NCBI RefSeq assembly: GCF_024868665.1
Contig: NC_079904.1
Span: 20,147,846 to 20,211,845, forward strand
Reading direction: 5' to 3'
Source: Triplophysa rosa
Taxonomy: Eukaryota; Chordata; Actinopteri; Cypriniformes; Nemacheilidae
Length of the DNA stretch: 64,000 nucleotides
Below the pieces are notes generated by a model, which was not told where the DNA came from, ran no database searches, and was given only the letters and a program-made list of their open reading frames with translations. This document shows, piece after piece, positions 1 through 10,153 of the stretch (positions are counted from its first letter, which is position 1; each line of letters starts with the position of its first letter). The position numbers were made by a program, and so were the translations under genes.

Positions 1-238
1 ATAAGAGTACTTTATGTAGTTTATATTATTTATTTGAATGAATTAAAAAGAGCCGTTTCATGTCTATCCTTGAATCACTTAACTAATCAAGGTTGATATA
101 GGATATAGAAAGTAATTAGTAATAAGTAACTACATACTTTTTGGAGAGAGTAATTTGTACAGTAATGTAATTACACTATTGAATATGTAATTAGTAACTA
201 GTAATTCATTTTTCAGAGTAACTTACCCAACACTGCTC
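1..238. repeat. End of a dispersed teleost repeat, cut by the window edge
   Basis: The stretch is full of alternating ACTAGTAATT/AGTAACTA-type words and ends in CCCAACACTGCTC near 238. This resembles the common fish transposon terminus that reads GAGCAGTGTTGGGTAAGTTAC on the opposite strand. The rest of the element lies left of the window. The family name is from memory and was not checked. Confidence 0.4.
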
Positions 239-340
239 CTAAGTCACTAAGACCAACTCACAACAATCCAAAAATGGCTTTTACACCGGTGGCCTGTATC
301 ATTATAGTATCATAGCATTTTAAAGTAATGAAGCATACAT

Positions 341-908
341 TGTCACGATGTGTGCAGAAGAACCCAAATGCAGGCAGCAGTTCAGGGGTTAACAGATATA
401 TATATTTAATGACAAAAAACAAAGGTACAAAACAAAACACCCATGATGGGGATATAAACAAGAAAACAAGATAACAGGAAGCAGACAGGACGTAGACTAA
501 CTTAGACTAGACTAAAATAAACAACACTAGACAAAAGCTAAACTAAAGACTTACTAAACTCGACTTGACAGGGGTTTTCACAGGAACACAGCAAACACGG
601 GCTACATCAAATACACTCGACGACACCATATACAACGTAATACACGAGCACAGGACAAAGAAACATGAGGGTATATATAGGAAAGACAAACGAGGGATAA
701 CGAGCTAGGGCAGGTGGGAAACATTAGACACAGAAGGAAAGCAATACATGAACCGAGAGGGGCGGGGCCAATGACAAGACACTGGAGAGAACGCATATTA
801 TTGTCAAAAGGACAATAATATGTTTCTCTCCACACATAACCAAAGACTTTGTCATGGCTCTGCCTCAGGACCAGGAAATCCAAGACTAAAAGAAGCAGAA
901 CCATGACA
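341..908 (-). repeat. 3' LTR of the short LTR element
   Basis: It begins TGTCACGATG and ends CCATGACA. It is about 78 bp longer than its partner because it holds an AGACTA/CTAAACT-rich insert at roughly 491-570 that is absent at 2147-2636. Apart from that indel, a few base changes and a short indel near the start, the two LTRs match, so the insertion is fairly young or the indel arose during retrotransposition. Confidence 0.85.
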
Positions 909-927
909 GAAGCCCCCCCCCCCCTTT
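909..927 (-). other. Polypurine tract of the LTR element
   Basis: On the minus strand the bases next to the 3' LTR read AAA, twelve G, then CTTC. A purine run directly upstream of the 3' LTR is the usual plus-strand primer site of LTR elements. The plus strand shows the run as C12. Confidence 0.7.
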
Positions 928-1196
928 AATGAGCACCTCCAGGTGCTCACCAAGGGGTAGACAGACGAGACAAGGCAGACTGAGATAGAGACAAGAACAG
1001 ACAAAACATGGAGAACAAAATCAGGGGCAGACAAGACAAAACAACAATGGGACTTGGGTGGGACAATAAAAATAACAAACATGGGAGGTGGGGTGGGACC
1101 AAACAAGGGCTCACATGGGGCAGTCCATGGGGGTGGGGAGAAGGGAGAACAGTCTTAGTCCCCGGCTGCGCTCGAGGGCGCGGAGTCCTGGGGGAC

Positions 1197-2111
1197 TTAG
1201 GGGAGGAAGTCCTGGGGGGGACCGCCGACTTGGAAGTCAGCTGGGCAAGGTTGGGCGCCGGCTGCACCGGACTGGACGCCGGCTGGATCACCAAAGGGGA
1301 CGCCGGCTGGATCACCGGACTGGACGCCGGCTGGATCACCGGAGGGGACGCCGGCTGCACCGGACGGGACACCGGCTGCACCGGACGGGACACCGGCTGC
1401 ACCGGACGGGACTGGACACGGGACCGGACACGGGACTGGACACGGGACCGGACACGGGACTGGACACGGGACCGGACACGGGACTGGACACGGGACTGGA
1501 CACGGGACCGGACACGGGACTGGACGCTGGCTGCACCGGACTGGACGCCGGCTGCACCAGCTGGGACGTCGGCTGCTGCATCTGCTGGATTGGAGTCCAC
1601 GCTGCCTCTTTTTCTTCCGCCGAGCCACCCGCCTGGTGGTCGGCTGAAGGAAGGATGTATAAGGCACGGCTGGCTCCGGCTGGGACTCTTCGGAGGTGGA
1701 CTCCCAGGATGCTCGCCTCCCCCGCTTGCCCACGAGGCTGGTGGACGGTGGAGAGGCTGCCGAGAGTGAGGGGGATGGCGTGGCGATGCCCACAACCCCG
1801 ATCTGCAGGGAACCACCCTCAGGGATCGTGACCAACGGAGATGGGTAGCGGGCACTTGTTGAGACCGTGGACTCCGACCGCTCCACGGCAGACAGCCACA
1901 CGGCGTCGAAGTCCAACGGCCTCAACGCCCTCATCTCCGCCCTTGAGAGTGGATTCCTGAGACCGGAGTTGAACAGCACCGCCAGCTCCTTCTCCCCAAA
2001 GACACCATTCTCGGCGACATCCAGGAACCTCTCCACATACTCGTCCACACTCTCGCTCCCCTGGCGAAGTCCGCAGAGGAGGCGAGCTAGGTGGGACTGT
2101 CCAGTGTTCAT
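1197..2111 (-). CDS. Retrotransposon gag-like protein
   Basis: Minus-strand ORF inside the LTR element. I chose the start at the ATG at 2111 ([12 protein letters not shown]) because the longer reading begins inside the LTR. The first ~90 residues contain a [17 protein letters not shown] stretch followed by LAVLFNSGL and [10 protein letters not shown], the helical pattern of fish gag domains. A Ser/Pro-rich linker and a basic patch ([12 protein letters not shown]) follow. The C-terminal third is a 12-bp minisatellite translated as PVPCPVPC repeats. There is no zinc knuckle and no pol. The minisatellite is open in several frames on both strands, so the exact C-terminus is uncertain. A role in packaging element RNA is inferred from the family. 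Confidence 0.6.
   Translation of the reverse strand: MNTGQSHLARLLCGLRQGSESVDEYVERFLDVAENGVFGEKELAVLFNSGLRNPLSRAEMRALRPLDFDAVWLSAVERSESTVSTSARYPSPLVTIPEGGSLQIGVVGIATPSPSLSAASPPSTSLVGKRGRRASWESTSEESQPEPAVPYTSFLQPTTRRVARRKKKRQRGLQSSRCSSRRPSWCSRRPVRCSQRPVPCPVPCPVPCPVPCPVPCPVPCPVPCPVPCPVPCPVPSGAAGVPSGAAGVPSGAAGVPSGDPAGVQSGDPAGVPFGDPAGVQSGAAGAQPCPADFQVGGPPQDFLP
1260..1530. repeat. GC-rich minisatellite in the LTR element
   Basis: Units of the GCCGGCTGCACCGGACGGGAC type (1260-1410) pass into a 12-bp array alternating GGACACGGGACT and GGACACGGGACC (about 1411-1530). Every unit is a multiple of three, so long ORFs appear in several frames. Confidence 0.9.
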
Positions 2112-2146
2112 GCCGCCTACTGGGTTTGATGATGGCTCGTGTATTC

Positions 2147-2636
2147 TGTCACGATGTGTGAGGGAAGAACCCAAATGCAGGCAGCAGTTCAGGGGTTAAC
2201 AGATATATATATTTAATGACAAAAAACAAAGGTACAAAACAAAACACCCACGATGGGGATATAAACAAGAAAACAAGATAACAGGAAGCAGACAGGACGT
2301 GGTTTTCACAGGAACACAGCAAACACGGGCTACATCAAATACACTCGACGACACCATATACAACGTAATACACGAGCACAGGACAAAGAAACATGACGGT
2401 ATATACAGGAAAGACAAAGGAGGGATAACGAGCTAGGGCAGGTGGGAAACATTAGACACGGAAGGAAAGCAATACATGAAATGAGAGGGGCGGGGCCAAT
2501 GACAAGACACTGGAGAGAACGCATATTATTGTCAAAAGGACAATAATATGTTTCTCTCCACACATAACCAAAGACTTTGTCATGGCTCTGCCTCAGGACC
2601 AGGAAATCCAAGACTAAAAGAAGCAGAACCATGACA
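2147..2636 (-). repeat. 5' LTR of the short LTR element
   Basis: Partner of 341-908, with the same TGTCACGATG start and CCATGACA end, 490 bp. It contains a TATATATAT stretch near 2204 and lacks the 78-bp insert of the other LTR. The outer edge is followed by TACAT, the target duplication. Confidence 0.85.
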
Positions 2637-2641
2637 TACAT

Positions 2642-3327
2642 ATTATCTTTTGATCTTATTGTAAACTTATATAATTTAAATTCAGTTTATTCTGTATTGA
2701 TATAGTCAGTAGCTGCCTTCTCAAACTTTCACTGCAGCAGTGTTTATTCCTGCCTTGTAAATGTGCTTCAATTCATGAAATTTTTTCATAATGACCTCTT
2801 CATCTTCAACAGAAAAGTGAATTGTGCTGATACTCGCAAGAAGTCAATCAAACTGATGATGCTTTCCATGTTCCGTGTGATTGGCTGTTTGCCGCACGTG
2901 TCACACTTTCAGGTCCACGCGCCTCACAAACTCTGGATCAAACCTGAGTTGACAGAGAACGTTTATACCAAGCGTTGTGCTACAGCTGAACCTGATCTAA
3001 ACCAGGTTGGGTTTGTATGGTTTTGTCAACTCAAAACTTACTTTGCAACTCAGTGTTTGTTCACCTCGCTTCGTGATACAGGCCACAGCAGTCTGCCTTG
3101 AAACCTAAACATTTTAGAAAGATTCCATGACAATAAGCTTAAAAGACAACTAATATCTTCTAACTGTTTCTGAGATGCAGACAGGCAAAAAATGCTGATA
3201 ATTAGCTGAACATATACTTTACATGAACATATAGTTTATTTGCAAAAACTGATAACTCCTTGTTTTTAAATATTTCAAAAATCATGTTTTTTTATTGTGT
3301 TATCATGTTTTTGTTAGCTGGCCTTTA
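2642..3327. other. Non-genic spacer
   Basis: AT-rich DNA between two insertions. A 112-codon frame on the plus strand (2763-3101) has no recognisable domain and no splice context, so I do not call it. Nothing else is supported here. Confidence 0.5.
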
Positions 3328-3401
3328 GAGTCAATTAGGGCTGTAGTCAAGTCCACCATTGTCGAGTCCAAGACAAGTCCAAGACCAGGACTAGTCGAGA
3401 C

Positions 3402-3525
3402 CGAGTCCAAAGAGGTTCGAGTCCAAAGAGGTTCGAGTCCAAGTCAAGTCCGAGTCCAAAGAGGTTCGAGTCCAAGTCAAGTCCGAGTCCAAAGAGGTTC
3501 GAGTCCAAGTCAAGACCGAGTCCAA
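3402..3525. repeat. 33-bp tandem repeat inside the hAT element
   Basis: About three and a half units of a 33-bp motif built from GAGTCCAAAGAGGTTC and GAGTCCAAGTCAAGTCC. The same words recur, more degenerate, at the other end of the element (4620-4770), suggesting subterminal repeats rather than an unrelated satellite. Confidence 0.85.
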
Positions 3526-3810
3526 TTGAGACAGTCAAGACAGAGACAGAAAAAAATCATGACTACAAGACCACATACTTAACTATTGATAATTTATGTG
3601 ATGCAAGAGACAGCATATCTTCTATTCTAAGATAATCATTTTCATTATTGTTTGTAATGATCAAAAAGCAGATAAAATAAGGTCATTTTATTTTTACTAT
3701 ATAGGTATAGCACTAAAGTCACAAAGCCGAAGTGTAACTGTTTATTACTTTTTTAAGGAACTTTTTTATCAGCCCTCCTAACAGCAAGGTTGTGCAGCAA
3801 TGAACACTTT

Positions 3811-3843
3811 TGTGCGTGTGTGTGTGTGTGTGTGTGCGTGTGC
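3811..3843. repeat. (GT)n microsatellite
   Basis: Uninterrupted GT/TG dinucleotides with a few GC steps. It translates to histidine-threonine repeats on the other strand and explains a spurious frame there. Confidence 0.9.
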
Positions 3844-4065
3844 GCGCCTGCCCGTGCATGTGCGTGTTCGATAGAGGAGCCGCTAGAAAGAGCAGAGGCT
3901 CAACGGCTCGTTTATAAGCACGTTTATAAGCACGTCGGTGCCCATCCTTAAATAACATGTTCATCACAATGACAAAAAAATACGATCAATCTTATCTTTA
4001 AGCCCTACTTTCCAAACTTTCTAAAATACTCAAATGCAATGCTAACTCTGAAACATGGCATTAAC

Positions 4066-4278
4066 TTACCTCTCTTTGTGATGCCTTTGCAGGTGTCTTA
4101 CGAAATTGGATGTTGTCCCACGTTTCGGGGAAAGTTTTGTTGCAAAAGGTTTCCTTTTAAGCGCACTGTCGATACATTTATTATGGTTTGTAAAACCAAT
4201 CTGTATTATGCCGCTGCTCGCTGACATCGTGCCTGATGAATGATTGACGCTGGTTCGCGCCGCGTACGAATCATTCAT
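4066..4278 (-). pseudogene. BED zinc-finger relic of a hAT transposase
   Basis: The minus-strand reading ends in KRGTTSNFVRHLQRHHKER. This matches the second half of a BED finger as found at the N-terminus of hAT transposases (TSN, then L-x2-H-x4-H spacing). The upstream cysteines are not clear and no catalytic region follows. It lies inside a hAT element with 8-bp duplications, which agrees with the assignment. Confidence 0.55.
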
Positions 4279-4789
4279 TTGAACCGGTTCTTTCTTTTTA
4301 GTGAACCGGTGGAACCAGTTCAGCTGAATCGTTCCCGTTTAGCGTCTCCCGTAAACACTTAATATTATCCACAAATTAATTCAGTTATTCACTTTCTGGC
4401 GTGCATGACAGTCCCGCGGACTTGAACCAATATACCAGAGTTATTTAGTTACAACAACAGCACACACTGAACTGAACTGCTGTGTGAAAAGAGAACTTAT
4501 GAGCACGCGCAGCTCTCGTTCTAGAGTCGGCAACAGTTTTCGGATCATTAGTTTTCGGATCACAAGAATATTGCTCTATCAGTGTTTTGTTTTGAAGGAG
4601 AAAATAAAACGTATATCGCTGGACTCGGACGAGACCGACTAGAACATTTTCGAGACCAATGACCAAGTCCGAGACAAGTCCGAGTTCAAATACCAACGAG
4701 TCCAAGACAAGTCCGAGACCATTAAAAAACGTCTCGAGTCCGGACTCGAGTCCGAGACTGGACTCGAGTACTACAGCACTAGAGTCAAT

Positions 4790-5879
4790 ATCACTTAATA
4801 AAAACCCAACTGCAGTTTAATTTATATTAATTGGAATGCCCAATAAAAAACATATTTGAAAATTAACACTTCACTTGTTTAATTAGTAATTTAGCATATA
4901 TTTGATCTTAATTTGAATATGGCAGCAATTATATTTTAAGATATCAATTTAAGTATGTCAGCATGAGACCTCTTTCTACAATATTTCTATGATTAAAGGA
5001 CGGACAGAGACCCATCCTCTATCAGCCAATCACTGTGGTCATAGTCAGCAAGCTTGCTGACATCATCCATAGCAACGAGGTCAACCCCGCCCTTTCTCTT
5101 AGCTTAAGATTTCTTTCTGCTCCTTAGTAAAAGTTGCTCTCAGCAGTGTTGTGAATAGGTTTTAAGAGGAAACTCTTAACTAAAAACGTGAACTGCTCTT
5201 TAGGAGAGCTCTTAGTGGTGATATAAAATGTTTTGTGAATACGGGCCCTGATGTGCAGCAAAAGATTGTTGAGCTATACAAAATAAAAAGACTAAGGAAA
5301 TAGTTAAAACAATAAAAATTCTCATTGCAGACATCAGGGCAATGATCAAGTTTTAATCATTACATAAATCTGCCTTAAAGAGAATGTGTGTCTATTGTCT
5401 TCATTGCACAGTGAGAAGAATCATTTTGAGTAGCCAAAGACTCTTTAAGGATCACAGACAGAGAATTGCAGAAATAAGTTTAAGTTCGGGGTCAGAAAGT
5501 ATTAAAAAAATAAATGCAAACTGCACCTCCATCACCACATGTTGTTTGGGACACTGTTCAAGAAACAAATCTACAGCTCTCATGCAAAAAAAAAACTCCA
5601 CCATATTAATTTGCCATTCTGGAACTTCAACCAGGACTGGGGTCTACAGCCATATGAAATGGAGTTTATTGGCATCAAAAACACAAAATGGGTTTGGTGC
5701 ACACAGGGATAAAAATGCCATTTTCCAGTTAAATATACCACCTGATCTTTATTGTTGTGGTCCTACTTTTATACCAGGGGTTCTGGACATCTTGTTCAGA
5801 TACATGGCGTCATGTATTATGTCAAATACCAGCAGATAAAAAAACCTAAGCCTGACTTGCTCTGTTAGAAATCTTATAA
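4790..5879. other. Repeat-derived spacer
   Basis: AT-rich DNA. At about 5185-5247 the words GAGAGCTCTTAGTGG and TTTTGTGAATACGGGCCC resemble the end of a common fish DNA transposon, but no partner terminus was found. The 5384-5839 plus-strand frame (151 codons) is probably partly derived from the adjoining Tc1 relic. I see no supported gene. Confidence 0.4.
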
Positions 5880-6290
5880 TGGGTCGTGGTTAGGTCTTCC
5901 ATCAGCACATTGGTTAAAAAGACTTACTGAGCACAAAATCAAAGTCATGCCATAGCCATCCTATAGTTCCTTGATCTGAACAGTGAACACTATAGAAAAT
6001 GAGTGGGATGAACTGAAGAAGAGGGATCACCAAAGGTTCTGGAGAAATTCTGTATGGAGGAAGGGTCTAAGATCACTCGTCATGTATTCTTCAGCCTCAC
6101 GAGCCATTTTAAGAGAAGACTTGCACTTCACTTGCAAATGGAGCTAGAAGAAAAAAAAATGAAGGGGGGCTAATAATTGTGGCCAGAGTATATTAGAGAA
6201 AAACATTTATTTCCTAATGAGATTCCCCCTTCAATTGTTTTGCTTCAATTAAACATTTTTGTTTAAATACAAGACCAAAATGTGCAACAA
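5880..6290 (+). pseudogene. Tc1-like transposase 3' relic
   Basis: The plus strand reads, with stops and frameshifts, like the C-terminal end of a fish Tc1 transposase. There is a decayed SPDLNPIENEWDELK region (ATAGAAAATGAGTGGGATGA near 5992), then a GGGGGCTAATAATTGTGGCC tail (6164-6184) and an AT-rich 3' part. These follow the known order DDE third acidic residue, stop, 3' flank. The frame is broken, so the enzyme is dead. Confidence 0.7.
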
Positions 6291-6321
6291 TGCAGATATC
6301 GTTTGGCTGAGGTATTTTTAC

Positions 6322-6460
6322 ATTTACATTTAGCAGACGCTTTTATCCAAAGCGACTTACAAAGAGTTTAAGGAGCAATAAGCGATATGTCAAACAGGAG
6401 CAATAATGCAATAGGTGCCAATACAAAGTTTCAACAAAAGCTAGACCACTACCTGTTGAG
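6322..6460 (+). repeat. Teleost dispersed repeat (TTTAGCAGACGCTTTTATCC family)
   Basis: Contains TTTAGCAGACGCTTTTATCC followed by AAAGCGACTTACAAAG, a word pair found at the ends of very common fish repeats. Only this end is recognisable. I do not assign a class. Confidence 0.6.
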
Positions 6461-6548
6461 AGAAAGAGAGAGGGTTATTTTATTTTATTTTTTTCTCATT
6501 TGTCTGTCAGGTATTCACAAAAGAGATGGGTTTGAACTTTCATTTTAA

Positions 6549-7208
6549 AGAAGCTCTATGTAATAATTATACTGTATTAAATCGAATAAATACCTTAATA
6601 TGTTCATAGACATTTAGGAAACATGCTAAGTTCATATATTGTTTTGTCCAAAAAACAATGCTTTAGCCAGTTATTCCACTCTGAAATGTGCGTTCCGTGC
6701 CGGAATGTCTGTTTTTGTTTTGGTCCGTGTGACCCCACCCACTGACGATTTATCCACTAGTGTATTTCGTCAGCTCGGTTACCAGTAGCAACAATAACAT
6801 ATTACAGAAAACAAACGATCTGGGTCAGAGATAGCAGATTCCACCCTTTCCGGTACTATTACGTTGCAAACTTAAAGAATTACTATATTATTTTTTACAA
6901 CTTACCAGGCGTAGGCCTAATATATATATTTTTACAGTTATTTAAACGAGACGGCAATATAGCCCGTAAATGTGACCTCTGAAAGGCACAACCTCTGAAA
7001 CTGCTGATCGATTTATATTTGCAAACAACAAAACCACTGAAAACGTATAAATTATCAGATAAACTCTCAGTTTAAGAGTTGATGCTTTCCATTACACTCC
7101 TGTTAGTGTCTGGCAACTCCTGTGAGCATAGTCTTTTGAAAAAATATTTTGAATTTGGACTGCGATACCAAGCTCAACCGCTAGGTGTCAATGTTACATA
7201 CGGCTCCT
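6549..7208. mobile_element. TTAA-flanked non-autonomous DNA element
   Basis: The inverted ends are AGAAGCTCTATGTAA at the left and TTACATACGGCTCCT at the right (12 of 15 matching). Each end is bounded by TTAA (6545-6548 and 7209-7212). TTAA duplications point to the piggyBac or Kolobok superfamilies. No transposase is present. A piece of the same family (GTGTCTGGCAACTCCTGTGAG) recurs near 43935. Confidence 0.65.
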
Positions 7209-7212
7209 TTAA

Positions 7213-8219
7213 ATACACTTTCATGTATTTATGTATATTTAACTGCAGCGAGGGTACTATGGCAGACTTGAGAAGACTAAACAATTTATCTGTAAATTGT
7301 GAATTGCATAAGTGACACCGCAGCACAAGTTATTGCTCTAGAAACAAACCTTACACACCAGGCACGGTTGCCATAAACCAAGTGTTTTCCATGAATTAAA
7401 GCATGCAACAGTTACGTTGTGAGGACAAATAAACCGGACCATATTTGTTACAGCAACAAAACTTTGTGAGTCCCTTATTTGTTGTGACGACATAACATTG
7501 GACGTTGTTGGAATGTGGTAATTACGTCCTAAGACGCACCTGGACCCGACCATACTGGTCACAACGATGTACCAAAATGTTCCTGAGGCACGACGAGTAC
7601 TTCCCAATTACCAAACAGGCATGTTCTTTCTAATTTAATTTAAACACATTGTCACTCACAATATGGAGGATAAAATTAACTGTGGACGTCTTCAGAATGC
7701 ATTGCATTTGCTGGGAAGAGCCTACTGCTACTTAAGTCATCTCAACTTCACTTCTCAGCAAGTGGATGCTAGATTTCACTTAGATGTATATTCTGACTTA
7801 TTTAAAATAAAATATAGCAACATTATAATTGGTAAATTATTCTAGTACAATATTATAATTAGTACATAATATAGTACATTTAAAAATTGCCTGACTTTTC
7901 TTTGGGACTGTGTTGCGGATAAAGAGAGTCGCTAGTGAAGGTTAGGGGACAGTAGTTCTTGTGGTGCCATCGGTCATCTTCTGCACCAGGGAATTTTCTT
8001 GTCTCCAGAGTGATTAAACACGTGCTATTTATGACTCAGCTAATACTTTTAATGCCAAGCCAAAAAGGCAAAAAAGACCCCAACACAGTCAAGTTACTTC
8101 ATAATTTGCATACAGTATGTATATTTGCATTCAACATAACATTTGTTCCACAACCCATGAAAAGAAACCAATAAAGACAATCAAGTAATCATTTATTTGG
8201 TCACCCTTTCTCTATTCCT
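7213..8219. other. Non-genic spacer
   Basis: About 1 kb with short frames only (for example 7338-7607 minus, 7663-7845 plus). None has a recognisable domain or splice context. I see nothing supportable. Confidence 0.5.
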
Positions 8220-8702
8220 AATTGACCCTTGGCGTGTAGTTTGATTGACAGTCGACCGGACCAATCATAACGCCGATATTATGCCCCCCTTCCCCCGACT
8301 CCCCCAACACCACCCCCCCACCCCGCATTGCTATCTGTCATTTTGTACATTCAAACCATAGTTTAACCGGCTGCGCATTATGCGGTTTTAAAAAGTCCTT
8401 TGCGATTGTTGCTGGCCATCACACTGTGCACACATGATGATCCCAGCTAAAAGTCATGTCACTGTGGAATCTTGTTGTCAATAAAGACTTCTTAAAACAG
8501 ACTCATACAAATTTTACCTCAGACTATAGCCCTATTCGCGGGATTAGTATTATCTGGGGACCTCTGGTCATTTGTAATAATTGCAGAGATTGTCTGTGAT
8601 CATGTTGCATTCGCACTGGATAAGTGAACTCTGTGATTTTACTCGAATTTACTGACTTATCTCCCGGATTTGACGTGAAGGCGCTTCCCTCTTTCTAAAC
8701 AT

Positions 8703-9395
8703 GGCACGAAAGAGAACTTAACACGGATGCGCTGTCTGACAGAGATTCATTCATTGACGCAGCCTTTAGCCCGTTATTGTACACACCAGGCTGGACCTCG
8801 CGTTGCGTTTTGCTGCGTCCCACAGTTTAGAAGCTGTCTATCTTCATTGAACATGTCAAAGCAACTGTTTCAAATCGCGCTTAAGTGGTTTAAAAGCCTG
8901 TACACGAATAAGAGCGTGATTACATCCCTGATAGCACACATACATCTGGTTTACGTCTATTTGACGTCTGCAAGACATCTACAATACATAGTTTGCTCAT
9001 CTGCAATACGTCTCGGAGATGTCTGCTGTCAGACGTCATATAGACATCTAGATGATGTCTGTAAGATGTTTATGATTTAGAATGGATGTACAACAGCTCT
9101 TTCTAAGTTGTTTAGCAGATGTTTTTAAGCAGCAGATCTCCAGATCTTTAGCAGACGTATTACAGACGTTCAGACATCTCCGAGACGTATTGCAGATGAG
9201 CAAACTATGTATTGCAGATGTCTTGCAGATGTCAAATAGACGTAAACCAGATGGATTGTGCTATCTGGGATAATGCAACGCTAGACAAAGGATGTCAAAA
9301 CAAACGGATGCTGCGTTAATTGCGTTAAATATTTTTCACGCGTTAATTTGAAATAATTAATCGCATGCGTTAACGCGTTACCGTTGACAGCCCTA
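8703..9395 (-). mobile_element. hAT terminal fragment, interrupted
   Basis: The reverse complement of this stretch matches the left part of the hAT element at 23399-24335: ACGCGTTAACGCATGCG terminus, the AGCATCCGTTTGTTTTGAC segment and the CTGTCAGACAGCGCATCCG segment. It ends in the terminus GGGCTGTCAACG (minus strand, near 9395). A foldback element interrupts it. Confidence 0.8.
8925..9270. mobile_element. Foldback MITE inserted in the hAT fragment
   Basis: Two arms of about 95 bp are near-perfect inverted copies (8930-9025 and 9172-9268), rich in AGACATCT/AGATGTCT words, with a ~150-bp loop. The flanks GATTACA and TAATGC join to GATTACATAATG. This is the uninterrupted sequence of the related hAT copy at 23517-23530 (minus strand), so the insertion limits are exact. 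No clear duplication is left. Confidence 0.85.
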
Positions 9396-10153
9396 CTTGA
9401 AAGTCTTGTCGTTGTAGTTGTATGTAAACAGAAGAATGTTCCTTACCGCATGCTGCCATGCATGTCAGCCATCTCCATATATTCCTTCTTTTTTGTTTCG
9501 CTCTTCTGATCCTGTCATGTTTTTTTTACAGTGAATATTTTCTCTCTGCCAATATTATTGTTGTCTGGTATGTAGCGACATAACCCAGCACCCAAAATAC
9601 TGTGAAAACACTCCAACGCAGCTTCCATTCTTTGCGAAAGATGACTGAAAAGGTGCACAGAAACCTTGAAAAAATTAGATACGATCCCGCCAAACCTTGT
9701 TCAAAATTTCAAATCGCAGAGATGCCGATTCGCACTCGACTAATATTATCACAGGACCTCGGTGTTCGTCAAAATATGGTAGGTAATTTGTGGGGGAATT
9801 TTTACTTTACAAATTACAGACATGGCCGTTTCGCACGGGACTAAGATCACAGACAATCTCTGCGATTATTACAAATGACCAGAGGTCCCCAGATAATACT
9901 AATCCTGTGCGAATAGGATTTATGTCGTTACAGCAAGCACAGTACGTTAGGCTAGAGCTTCGATCTGTATTTTGTTTACTTTATTCCGAGTCACTTTCAC
10001 ATCCAGAAAATGCATATTGAAGACTTTCTTATTGCTTTTGGCTGAAAATACACGTCATTTTTTTCCACAATGAATATTATTTTAGTGCAGTGGGAGCGCT
10101 TTGGCTGATGTCGGACATAAGCAAAAGGGGGCGGGCTTCGCGAAGGGTCAATT

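Larger units (their letters stand above)
341..2636 (-). mobile_element. Short LTR retrotransposon with gag-like ORF only
   Basis: Two near-identical direct repeats begin TGTCACGATG and end CCATGACA (341-908 and 2147-2636). They bracket 1.24 kb of internal sequence. The whole is flanked by the 5-bp duplication TACAT (336-340 and 2637-2641), so the insertion is complete. A purine tract of A3 and G12 on the minus strand (909-927) abuts the left repeat. With the minus-strand ORF, this sets the orientation: the right repeat is the 5' LTR. No protease, reverse transcriptase or integrase is visible in the small interior, so this is a non-autonomous element that would need enzymes from a relative. 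Confidence 0.85.
3336..4781. mobile_element. hAT-type element with internal minisatellite
   Basis: The termini are imperfect inverted repeats, TAGGGCTGTAGTC at the left and CTACAGCACTA at the right. Both flanks carry the 8-bp duplication GAGTCAAT (3328-3335 and 4782-4789), the hAT signature. Next to both ends lie arrays of GAGTCCAAG/GAGTCCGAG words. The interior keeps a BED zinc-finger relic on the minus strand but no complete transposase, so the copy is non-autonomous. Confidence 0.85.
8531..9917. mobile_element. Second-level element with ~75-bp inverted repeats
   Basis: The left arm CCTATTCGCGGGATTAGTAT (8531 on) and the right arm at 9843-9917 are inverted copies over about 75 bp. They share ATTATCTGGGGACCTCTGG and AGAGATTGTCTGTGATC. 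A related copy sits at 27429-27950. No coding capacity is seen. Confidence 0.7.
8220..10153. mobile_element. Outer element of a four-level nest
   Basis: The ends are inverted: AATTGACCCTTGGCG at the left and CGCGAAGGGTCAATT at the right. C-rich (8281-8330) and G-rich (10120-10137) subterminal tracts mirror each other. No clear target duplication is visible, so the superfamily is open. It contains a second inverted-repeat element, a hAT terminal piece and a foldback element, each nested in the previous one. Confidence 0.6.

Noticed and set aside
1008..1831. Two long plus-strand frames of ~250 codons
   Set aside because: They overlap the gag-like frame and owe their length to the multiple-of-three minisatellite. 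No domain; the LTR element's orientation is minus.
3295..3582. Plus-strand frame with repeated VQRGSSPSQ units
   Set aside because: Translation of the 33-bp tandem array. The opposite strand is open too, and no gene context exists.
3719..3967. Minus-strand frame with THTHTHTH
   Set aside because: Shadow of the GT microsatellite.
5384..5839. 151-codon plus-strand frame
   Set aside because: No recognisable domain, partly shared with the decayed Tc1 element. No splice or conservation support.
8727..9273. Cysteine-rich and DVLQMS-repeat frames
   Set aside because: They read through the hAT fragment and the foldback MITE arms.
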